This document shows positions 43,525 to 50,362 of a DNA stretch of 64,000 nucleotides, one piece after another. Under the pieces are notes generated by a model. It was not told the origin of the DNA, did no database searches, and saw nothing but the letters and a program-made list of their open reading frames with translations. How positions within the stretch are numbered: position 1 is the stretch's first letter; each line of letters starts with the position of its first letter. Where the stretch lies: positions 151,316,053 through 151,380,052 of the forward strand of contig CM068825.1 of NCBI GenBank assembly GCA_028554795.2, in the 5' to 3' direction. The position numbers and the translations under genes are program-made. This DNA is from Sinohyriopsis cumingii (taxonomy: Eukaryota; Mollusca; Bivalvia; Unionida; Unionidae).

Positions 43525-43950
43525 ATGTATCCAGTGTACCGAGGGGTTGCTCGACAGCGAGGACACGGTTTAGGAGATATGTTAAAATCGGCCTTTCGTT
43601 CGGTGGCTCCGGTGTTGAAACCGATGGTGACACGCGGATTGCACGCCTTGAAAGATGCGGCACTGACGCAAGGCAAAGAATTTCTCCAAAATGTCATCAT
43701 CGACAAACAAAATCCTAAAGAAGCCTTCATGAGGGCAGGCAAAAATGTCTTGCTGCAAACGTACAAAGACCTTTTGGGCCGACGGGAAACACCTATAAAT
43801 GCCCTGCACGCTGCCGAGTCAAGCATTCAGCAAGGACAAGGCAGAAAGAGACGACGAAGAAAACACCCTTTCACCAGACTTCACACTTCTAAAGCTAGAA
43901 AGGCAAAGAAAAGAAGAACCGTTCGAGACTTAGAAGTTTTCGATTATTGA
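43525..43950 (+). CDS. basic minor virion/core-like protein, 141 aa
   Basis: Starts MYPVYRGVARQRGHGLGDML only 3 bp after the penton stop. A Gly-rich lead and an amphipathic helix (LKSAFRSVAPVLKPMVTRGL) are followed by an Arg/Lys-rich tail (GRKRRRRKHPF, KARKAKKRRTV), as in adenovirus core or pVI/pX-type proteins. The family links DNA to the capsid. It is intact and packed between penton and major capsid genes. Confidence 0.7.
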   Translation: MYPVYRGVARQRGHGLGDMLKSAFRSVAPVLKPMVTRGLHALKDAALTQGKEFLQNVIIDKQNPKEAFMRAGKNVLLQTYKDLLGRRETPINALHAAESSIQQGQGRKRRRRKHPFTRLHTSKARKAKKRRTVRDLEVFDY

Positions 43951-43963
43951 GAAAGAGAAAAAA

Positions 43964-45289
43964 ATGATGCACCGAGAGTCTTGCGCCTGTTCCAAGTCGG
44001 AACTGGATCTGTTTGCCATGCCCCCCACCATGATGACCATGCAAGAATCCCAGTGGGTGGAATTTCATCCCGTTTCCTCTATGACGGATTCCGCTCCCAT
44101 CGAGTTTGAAATCAAAGGACAACCCGAAGATTACATCGATCTGAATTGCAGTTACCTGTATTTCAAAGTGAAACTGATCAAAACGGACAACACCAATCCA
44201 GGAGGCGATGCTAGAGTTCCTCCTGTCAACAATTTCATGCATTCCTTGTTGAGCGAAGTGGACTTGTACTTGAATAACAAACTGGTCAGCAGCAGCATGG
44301 ATACTTACCCATATCGTGCCTACCTGGAAAATCTCTTGACGTACGGAAAAGAAGCCAAGAATACTATTCTGGATGCTTGCGTGGTATGGAAACCTGACAC
44401 GGCAGGTGTAGGCACGTTTAGCGACACAGTCCTGACAGAAGATGACAATCCTCACAATGTGGGGTTTAACGACCGTCGAAAGAAAATTCTGCAAGGGCGA
44501 AGTTTAGAACTGATGGATCGTTTGCATTTGGACATGTGGTTACAAGAAAAGTATTTGCTGAACGGGGTGGATATCCGTCTGAGACTGAATCGTAGCAGTG
44601 CCGCTTTCCATTTGGTGGCCCATGCCAATGAATATAAAACTATCATTCAAGAAGCCCGACTTTACGTGCGTCGTGTGGAAGTGTTACCTAAAGTGGGAAA
44701 CGACGTCAGTCAGACGTTGAGCAGAACGACTGCCAAGTATCCGATACGACGCGTAGAAGTGAAAACGTTCACCATTCCCGCTGGACTGCGATCTATGATC
44801 GAAGGTCATCTGTTCCAAGGACAGTTACCCAAACGTTTGATTGTTGGTATCGTCAGGAATTCAGCCTTTATCGGAACCCACGATCAAAATCATTTTGAGT
44901 TTCAACATTACAATGTGTCCAAGATCGAAGTCAGTCGCGACAGCAAGACCTTGTGTACCCGACCCTTTGAGCCCAACTTTGGTGTCGCGAAGAATTATTT
45001 GAGATCGTATTTGTCCCTGTACGAAGCCACGGGACAGTTAGGAACCAACACCAGTCACGGTATTTCGTACGACGATTATGCAGGAGGCTATGCTTTGTGG
45101 GGTTTTGATTTCACTCCAGACCAAGGCAGCGACGAGGGACATTTCCACCCTATAAAATCGGGTCAGATTCGTGTGGAACTTCAGTTTGCAAATCCACCTC
45201 CAGATCACACAGTGAACGTCCTCCTGTATGCAGAATTTGACAATACCATAGAAATCAACAGTTTGAGAGAAGTCATTCTAGACTATTAG
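43964..45289 (+). CDS. Polinton major capsid protein (F54H12.2-type double jelly-roll), 441 aa, intact
   Basis: Open throughout, starting MMHRESCACSKSELDLFAMP. Typical blocks include SAPIEFEIKGQPEDYIDLNC, LSEVDLYLNNKLVSSSMDTY followed by PYRAYLENLL, QGRSLELMDRLHLDM, QGQLPKRLIVGI and HGISYDDYAGGYALWGFDFT. These are the hallmark strands of the Polinton hexon group that databases label 'uncharacterized protein F54H12.2-like'. Two vertical jelly rolls per subunit form trimers that tile the capsid. Length is normal. The intact frame contrasts with the broken PolB and penton genes. Confidence 0.9.
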   Translation: MMHRESCACSKSELDLFAMPPTMMTMQESQWVEFHPVSSMTDSAPIEFEIKGQPEDYIDLNCSYLYFKVKLIKTDNTNPGGDARVPPVNNFMHSLLSEVDLYLNNKLVSSSMDTYPYRAYLENLLTYGKEAKNTILDACVVWKPDTAGVGTFSDTVLTEDDNPHNVGFNDRRKKILQGRSLELMDRLHLDMWLQEKYLLNGVDIRLRLNRSSAAFHLVAHANEYKTIIQEARLYVRRVEVLPKVGNDVSQTLSRTTAKYPIRRVEVKTFTIPAGLRSMIEGHLFQGQLPKRLIVGIVRNSAFIGTHDQNHFEFQHYNVSKIEVSRDSKTLCTRPFEPNFGVAKNYLRSYLSLYEATGQLGTNTSHGISYDDYAGGYALWGFDFTPDQGSDEGHFHPIKSGQIRVELQFANPPPDHTVNVLLYAEFDNTIEINSLREVILDY

Positions 45290-45294
45290 AAGCC

Positions 45295-45840
45295 ATGGAA
45301 GACTGTTATCTCTCTTTTCCTAGTGGAGAAACTTTGGAGATGGAATGTGAGGAGACCGGGGAAGAAGAAGAATCCCAAGACGAAGAAGTTATCATGATGA
45401 AGTCAAGATGGCCAGAACAAGAAGCCCATTTAGTCTCCTGTTTTGCCAAACACTTGGTCGAAAAAATGACCGAATTGATCAAGAAATAGTGCTATGGATG
45501 TCTAAACGATCATCCCAGTCAAATTCAACACGATAAATGCCTGATGCTGAGTCAAGAAGAAAAATTGAACGAGTATCTGGACGAAGCTTGGAGTCTCATC
45601 TCGGACGAAATCGTGTTGCATCAGTGGTATAAAGACTTGCGTGAACATTCTTGTCCACCATTAACCACCATTAACCACTCAAGAGATCCATCGTATCGAA
45701 TCTCTTCTGAATCAGAGTGGGGAGACGAAGCTAAACGCCTTTTACTTGTCAGACATTTTCAGGCAAAAAGTCAGGATCGAACTGATCACTTATCATTACC
45801 TGTGAAGAAGAAGAAGACTTGCGTGAACATTCTTGTCCAC
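45295..45840 (+). pseudogene. conserved Polinton Cys/His protein, in-frame stop and internal duplication
   Basis: Starts MEDCYLSFPSGETLEMECEE 5 bp after the capsid stop. An acidic lead is followed by a helix (FAKHLVEKMTELIKK), then a TAG at 45487-45489. The same frame continues with CYGCLNDHPSQIQHDKCLM, a C-x2-C...H...C pattern that I recall as recurrent in Polinton proteins, and KLNEYLDEAWSLI. The end is scrambled by a 182-bp tandem duplication. The function of the family is unknown to me. Confidence 0.6.
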
Positions 45841-46001
45841 CATTAACCACCATTAACCACTCAAGAGATCCATCGTATCGAATCTCTTCTGAATCAGAGT
45901 GGGGAGACGAAGCTAAACGCCTTTTACTTGTCAGACATTTTCAGGCAAAAAGTCAGGATCGAACTGATCACTTATCATTACCTGTGAAGAAGAAGAAGAA
46001 G
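45632..46001. repeat. 182-bp tandem duplication
   Basis: The sequence from AAGACTTGCGTGAACATTC to GAAGAAGAAGAAG is repeated almost perfectly: first copy about 45632-45813, second about 45814-45995. The two copies are nearly identical, so the duplication is recent. It changes the reading frame at the end of the gene at 45295-45840. Confidence 0.93.
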
Positions 46002-46020
46002 AAAAGAAACCACACAAAAC

Positions 46021-46296
46021 ATGGATACCTGGGAACTTTATTACCTTTTGAACCACAGCTCGTACACGGCTTCTTGGAATCCTGTCGTCTGTGCTAAAGA
46101 TGAACTCCCTCATCGCAAACCTCAAGACCATCTAGCTTATGTCATCAACGATGTGAAAGTAGATCGATGGTTTTTTGACCATTATGCTTATCTTTTGTCT
46201 CAAGCCAGGAAACGTAGTGTCCATCAATGGCCTAATGACTTCCAACAGTGGAAATCACAATTTCATTCACAACGTTGTCAGCCCTGTCCAAAATAA
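46021..46296 (+). CDS. small unknown protein, 91 aa
   Basis: An open frame MDTWELYYLLNHSSYTASWN with a WFFDHYAYLLSQARKR helix and a basic/polar end. It could be the displaced end of the preceding gene after the duplication, or a separate gene. Not recognised. AATAAA at 46405-46410 about 110 bp downstream is a fair poly(A) signal, unlike the stem-loop ends of the next genes. Confidence 0.45.
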   Translation: MDTWELYYLLNHSSYTASWNPVVCAKDELPHRKPQDHLAYVINDVKVDRWFFDHYAYLLSQARKRSVHQWPNDFQQWKSQFHSQRCQPCPK

Positions 46297-46404
46297 TGTG
46301 TGAGTTCCAAAAAAAATGTTTGTCATTTGAAAAAATATTTGATGTTATATTGTTGGATTATTGTTAAAAATGTTAGAGTTGTTTGTTAGTGTTAAGTGAT
46401 TTTG

Positions 46405-46410
46405 AATAAA
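46405..46410 (+). terminator. candidate poly(A) signal AATAAA
   Basis: AATAAA in TTTTGAATAAAAAAAACG, following T/G-rich sequence. It would end the transcripts of the capsid cluster. Confidence 0.5.
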
Positions 46411-46540
46411 AAAAACGTTGTGTTTTGAAAAAAATGCCTTTGGTTTTTGTTTGGCTATAGGAATTTTGATTCATGCTCTTTGACTTCTTACTATCCCTCT
46501 CATGACACGCATTGAACGGTCCGACTCGAAAACCGTGGAG

Positions 46541-46575
46541 GGATGTTTTCCTTCACGTCCGCGCATTGACTTTAA
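46541..46575 (+). promoter_or_regulatory. shared promoter module, copy 1
   Basis: GGATGTTTTCCTTCACGTCC plus GCGC is followed by TTTAAGAACC. It lies about 65 bp before the ATG at 46631. The same core precedes the next two genes. Confidence 0.75.
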
Positions 46576-46630
46576 GAACCGGGGAAGTTTCCAGTCTAAC
46601 CATCCATTGTCGACTCATCCTCCTACGAAG

Positions 46631-46989
46631 ATGTGCTCCAAACTAGCTAAGCTAAACGAAGCCTACGTGAATTTGCATAGGGTCAGACACAGTCTGATAC
46701 CGAAGCCAGAAGAGAGAATGTGAGAATGTTAAAGGTCACTGAAGACCTGATAGAAGAGCTCTTCAGAGAAGAAGTGAACAGGGAAAAAGAAGAATGGACA
46801 GAGAAGTACAGATTTCAGAAACAGCAGAGAGAGCAGCAACAGCAGCAACAACAGCAGCAGGAACCTGAACCTGACAGAGGCTTTGTCGATTGTCGTATCG
46901 ACACCAAAGAGTTCTTCTTCTCTTTCCGAAGAAGCAGACCTATCGTCAGAAAGTCTATCCTCAGAGGACGTCGCATTCTTAGAAACTAA
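46631..46989 (+). pseudogene. array gene B: small charged coiled-coil protein, one frameshift
   Basis: Starts MCSKLAKLNEAYVNLHRVRH, similar to the start of array gene C. After a frameshift near 46715 the second frame has KVTEDLIEELFREEVNRE, a Gln run and an Arg-rich end (RSRPIVRKSILRGRRILRN). The DLIEELFREEVNRE segment resembles the MIEGLIEEEVKR segment of array gene D. Not recognised. It has the shared promoter module upstream and a histone-like stem-loop downstream. Confidence 0.6.
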
Positions 46990-47014
46990 AAGATTGCCAT
47001 AGCAAACAAAAAAT

Positions 47015-47056
47015 AGCACTTTTCAGGGCTACCCAATACTCTAGAAAAGAAATAAC
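47015..47056 (+). terminator. histone-type 3' stem-loop, copy 2 (one mismatch)
   Basis: AGCACTTTTCAGGGCT (47015-47030) forms the same stem and UUUC loop with one A-G mismatch. It is followed by ACCCA and the purine-rich TAGAAAAGAAATAAC. It starts 25 bases after the stop codon of array gene B. Confidence 0.65.
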
Positions 47057-47289
47057 AATTGATTTGCCAATGTATGTATGTAGAGTAGTGTGAATATAAA
47101 CACTGACTCTTTTGTGATGTGAGTGTATGTGTTGGTGTGGATAGTAGATAATGATAGTGGGGTTTTTTTTGCTGTTTGAGGTGTGTGGAGAGTAGATTTG
47201 GGGTTTGATTGGATTGCTTTGCGTATGTGGACAGTATATTGAAGTGATTAATGAAAATTTTAAAATTAGTAATGGATAGTAAAAAAGTG
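47057..47289. repeat. conserved spacer of the gene array, copy 1
   Basis: The sequence from ATTTGCCAATGTATGTATGT through GTGTGAATATAAACACTGAC and the following GT-rich stretch recurs at about 48090-48330 after the next stem-loop. Confidence 0.8.
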
Positions 47290-47340
47290 AGTGTTTCTTT
47301 TAGGTCCGCGCGTTGTTTGGTCGTGATCTAGGTAAGATCA
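47290..47340 (+). promoter_or_regulatory. degenerate promoter module, copy 2, split from copy 3 by an insertion
   Basis: GTTTCTTTTAGGTCCGCGCG followed by GTGATCTAGGTAAGATCAAT. The same pair of blocks, with GTGATAATCTAGGTAATATC between two modules, is found uninterrupted at 48340-48427. Confidence 0.6.
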
Positions 47341-47351
47341 ATATTGTTTTA

Positions 47352-47601
47352 ACACGAGTGTGTGGTGTGACTATTCCCACTTATGTTTATTAGCCTTTCA
47401 GTCAGGTTGTTAAGGACTAGTTAGTCCTACACCTGAGTGGCTAAATTAAAAAGTACTCTTTGAGTACATAAAAGCCTGGGGGATGAGGCTCCTTTTCCTT
47501 CCCTCCCCCAGGAGTAATTAAAAATCACGCAGTGCGTGAATAAACAAGTGGTACATGTTCAAAAGAACGAAAACCACTATAATTCAACTAACTAACTAAC
47601 T
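47352..47601. mobile_element. 250-bp retroposon-like insertion with exact 12-bp target duplication
   Basis: AATATTGTTTTA occurs at 47340-47351 and again at 47602-47613, flanking a 250-bp insert that ends in an (AACT)n tail (AACTAACTAACTAACT). A hairpin GCCTGGGGGA...TCCCCCAGG-type pair lies in the middle. The uninterrupted relative at 48380-48405 lacks the insert. Duplication length and short-repeat tail fit a SINE-like element. No clear tRNA boxes were seen. Confidence 0.85.
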
Positions 47602-47616
47602 AATATTGTTTTAGGT

Positions 47617-47660
47617 GGGACGTTTTCCTTCACGTCCGCGCTTTTAGTATAAATTGAAAA
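47617..47660 (+). promoter_or_regulatory. shared promoter module, copy 3
   Basis: GGGACGTTTTCCTTCACGTC plus CGCGC is followed by TTTTAGTATAAATTG, a TATA-like box about 50 bp before the ATG at 47702. Confidence 0.8.
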
Positions 47661-47701
47661 TCGCTCGGCAGTCTAGCTACCTTTGTTGATTGATCAAGAA
47701 A

Positions 47702-48019
47702 ATGAACACCAGACTAGCAAAACTGCTGGAACTTCATGTACACCTGGAATATGCCAGGCGTATAGTGAATGAGCTGGCTGCAGAGGCCATAGTAGAAGAG
47801 GGAAGAATGAAAGAGGAGGAGAGAAGAAACAAAGAAGAGGAGGAGAGAAGAAAGAGAGAAGAGGAAGAAAAGGAGAGAGGAAATTTCAGAATCCCAGAGA
47901 CAGAAGATTGGGATTCTGAAGCCACTTATCCCGCCTCTGCTCTCCCCCCAAAAAGAGTGAAAGGAGACTGGGGAAGAAGATTTGTGTGTGGTGCCAGGCC
48001 TGGAAGGTGCCATCATTGA
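47702..48019 (+). CDS. array gene C: small charged coiled-coil protein, 105 aa
   Basis: Intact. Starts MNTRLAKLLELHVHLEYARR, then a long Glu/Arg/Lys helix (KEEEERRKREEEEKERG) and a basic end (RRFVCGARPGRCHH). The ATG at 47702 is chosen because it lies a suitable distance after the TATA-like box; an in-frame earlier codon at 47690 is less likely. Shares its amino-terminal LAKL-x-E-x2-V-x-L pattern with array gene B. Function unknown. It is the cleanest member of the array: promoter module, ORF and perfect stem-loop. Confidence 0.65.
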   Translation: MNTRLAKLLELHVHLEYARRIVNELAAEAIVEEGRMKEEERRNKEEEERRKREEEEKERGNFRIPETEDWDSEATYPASALPPKRVKGDWGRRFVCGARPGRCHH

Positions 48020-48049
48020 CCAGGTGTCACTGGAGTTCAAAAAACAAAC

Positions 48050-48090
48050 AGCCCTTTTCAGGGCTACCCAATACTCTAGAAAAGAAATAG
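48050..48090 (+). terminator. histone-type 3' stem-loop, copy 3 (perfect)
   Basis: AGCCCTTTTCAGGGCT (48050-48065) forms a perfect 6-bp stem with a UUUC loop, preceded by an AAAACAAAC flank and followed by ACCCA and CTAGAAAAGAAATAG. It starts 30 bases after the stop codon of array gene C. Confidence 0.8.
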
Positions 48091-48151
48091 TAATCGATTT
48101 GCCAATGTGTGTATGTAGATTAGTGTGAATATAAACACTGACTCTTTTTTC

Positions 48152-48190
<39 letters not shown>

Positions 48191-48330
48191 TTTATTTGTA
48201 AGCGCTCATGTACGTTTGTGTGGATAGTAGATTATTGGGTTTCATTATAATGCTTTGCGTGTGTGGATAGTAGATTTGGGGTTTGTTTATTGCTGTTTCA
48301 CTTATGTGGATAGCATATTATATGAAATGA
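48091..48330. repeat. conserved spacer of the gene array, copy 2, with (TG)n run
   Basis: A second copy of the ATTTGCCAATGTGTGTATGT...AATATAAACACTGAC spacer. It contains an expanded (TG)n run at about 48155-48189. Confidence 0.85.
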
Positions 48331-48339
48331 GAAAAGTAG

Positions 48340-48445
48340 GGAATGTTTTCCTTCACGTCCGCGCGTTTTAAGTGATAATCTAGGTAATATCAATTTTGTT
48401 TTGGGGGATGTTTTCCTTCACGTCCGCACTTTAACTATAAGAACC
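48340..48445 (+). promoter_or_regulatory. tandem promoter modules, copies 4 and 5
   Basis: AATGTTTTCCTTCACGTCCG (48341-48360, continuing CGC) and GGATGTTTTCCTTCACGTCC (48406-48425, continuing GC) are 65 bp apart, with GATAATCTAGGTAATATCAA between them. The second leads into TTTAACTATAAGAACC, a TATA-like box about 50 bp before the ATG at 48491. Confidence 0.85.
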
Positions 48446-48490
48446 CACAGTGTTCGTCGATCGCACCATTCTACGGAATAAAAAAAGAAG

Positions 48491-49071
48491 ATGGAAGTGT
48501 CCCAACTGTTTAATGATTTAAGACATGTTTATTTTTGGATGGTGGATGGTGAATATGGAGTTGAAAGGATTGAAAGAGATTGGAGGTTAAGAACAAGTGT
48601 GCACTACGTGAACGAACTAAAATTAGCCAGGGAGATGATAGAGGGATTAATTGAAGAAGAAGTGAAGAGATTGAGAGGGCTAATAAATCCCCCTTATGTC
48701 AGAGTGGGAACATTAAAAGAGGCAATGGAGAAGGTAGAAGAAATAAGAAGGTTTTTGGAAGAGATAGAATAAAGGTCAGAGTGGCCCTTTATCAAAAGGA
48801 GTGTTGAAAGATTGAAAAAAGGGGAAGAAAAGATGAGAAAGGTAATAGATGAAGAAGTGGAGAAAATAAAGGATAGGTGGGCAAAAGATAGAAAAGAAGA
48901 AGAAAATAGAAAGAAAAAGGAAGAACTAGAGAAACAAATGTTATCTGGATGAAAATCCAACAGAAGTTCCGAGCCATGGGTCACCCGGACTGGATACCGG
49001 AAAATGAAAAGAAGAAGAAGAAAGGAATGATGGAAAAAATAAGGGGATGGATAAAGAAGTTGAGGAGTTAG
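48491..49071 (+). pseudogene. array gene D: charged helical protein, stop and frameshift
   Basis: Starts MEVSQLFNDLRHVYFWMVDG and is open to TAA at 48770-48772. The same frame then continues (RSVERLKKGEEKMRKVIDEE, KKKEELEKQMLSG) to 48953. A further frame carries a short basic end (MGHPDWIPENEKKK) to the TAG at 49069-49071, 18 bases before the stem-loop. The segment ELKLAREMIEGLIEEEVKR resembles part of array gene B. Not recognised. Confidence 0.55.
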
Positions 49072-49089
49072 AAGAAGAAGAAACCCAAA

Positions 49090-49130
49090 GGCCCTTTTTA
49101 GGGCCACTCCAATCTCTCGAAAAGAGATAG
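49090..49130 (+). terminator. histone-type 3' stem-loop, copy 4
   Basis: GGCCCTTTTTAGGGCC (49090-49105) forms a perfect 6-bp stem with a UUUU loop, preceded by CCCAAA and followed by ACTCCA and CTCGAAAAGAGATAG. The downstream element is identical to that of copy 1 at the other end of the element. Confidence 0.78.
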
Positions 49131-49224
49131 ACTTTCAATTGCCTACCCCATTTTTTTATTTTTTTTGATTTTTTAAAAAAAATAGAGACCCCTCCCTGTT
49201 TCAGTTTTCACCTGTTCCCTTTCC

Positions 49225-49488
49225 ATAGACCCATTAGGTCGGGACCGTATTAAAATAGGGTCTCGACCCTGTTCCATTTCCCCTTGTCCCTAGATAGACC
49301 CACACTCTATTCCCATGTTATATTCCCCTTGTCCCTAGAATGGGTATTTTTTTCTCCCATGTTAAATTACATAGTCCCCAGAGTGGATATTTTTTTCTCC
49401 TATGTTAAATTTTACATTGTCCCCAGAGTGGATATACCCTTTTTAACATGGAAGTCCCCTAGTCCCTAGGGTGTCCCCATTCACTACT
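49225..49488 (-). repeat. right TIR of element 2
   Basis: Inverted copy of 33891-34154, ending ATTCACTACT, followed at once by the target duplication GTCGCA. Confidence 0.97.
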
Positions 49489-50324
49489 GTCGCAATTAAA
49501 ACAAAAATTCAATTGTTATTTTCTGTGAGAATCATCATGTCTTATTGGCACGTGCAGTTTGTATAAAATCATTATTACCAAATTTGCAGAGGTATTTCGT
49601 CGCATCAAAGTTTGACGCATACTGTTTGCATTAAAATTGTTTGTATAACAATAATAAAACAAATTATTATTTCAAAAACATATTACTTCCTCCGTTCAGA
49701 GGATTAGTTCATGTTGCCGTTCGTTGATTAAAGCAAATATTTGACGCGTATTTGCTTTGCATACGAGTTGTTCTCATGGAAGCACGTAATATGATTTCCA
49801 TCTCGCAACAGTGAATCATAACAGCCTATGTCAGAGTTTGTTACGTGACAGAGCATTGCTTTCCTGGATATTATATATCATATCATTACTGAAGCTCAGG
49901 TCGCCAAGTTATAACTAGTATTTATCTTCAGGTATATTATTTTAGCGAGATGTTGTCTTGTCATGAGTCAGCTAATCTTTTTTATGTATATCCAATAGAT
50001 CTGAGAGATTCAGTGTAGCAGCTATACTTTGGGTCTGTGCTTCCAGAATTCTTTCTTACCTGAGCATTATACTTAGTTTATGATAGGAGATATGCATAAT
50101 ACAGTTTGGACCAGATAAATTATTTCATTTTTAAGAATCAAAATAAGTATATTTTATTCCCTCTCAGTGGCGTCAATGGGATCGTGTGTGTGGACCGTAC
50201 CGGGTGACAACATCAGAGGTGGGACACCAGAATGGCCGTCTATATAAAAACAAATTGTGCAGGAAGGAGGTCCATTAGGGTAACACCGTGAATTACAACA
50301 GTGGGTGACACCAACCCTAGCGAC

Positions 50325-50362
<38 letters not shown>

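Larger units (their letters stand above)
33891..49488. mobile_element. Polinton-type element 2 (15.6 kb) with exact 6-bp target duplication
   Basis: Both ends carry 264-bp inverted repeats beginning AGTAGTGAATGGGGACACC, with the AG...CT termini usual for Polintons. GTCGCA occurs immediately before (33885-33890) and immediately after (49489-49494), a perfect 6-bp target-site duplication. The element encodes PolB, penton, core-like and major capsid proteins, plus a BIR protein, F-box-like and zinc-knuckle proteins and an array of small charged proteins. I found no integrase, packaging ATPase or protease on either strand. It is visibly less AT-rich than its flanks. Insertion through the Polinton integrase is inferred from the duplication length. 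Confidence 0.95.

Noticed and set aside
47714..48040. Minus-strand Ser/Leu-rich frames across array gene C
   Set aside because: Antisense shadows of a Glu/Lys-rich ORF that has its own promoter and 3' stem-loop on the plus strand.
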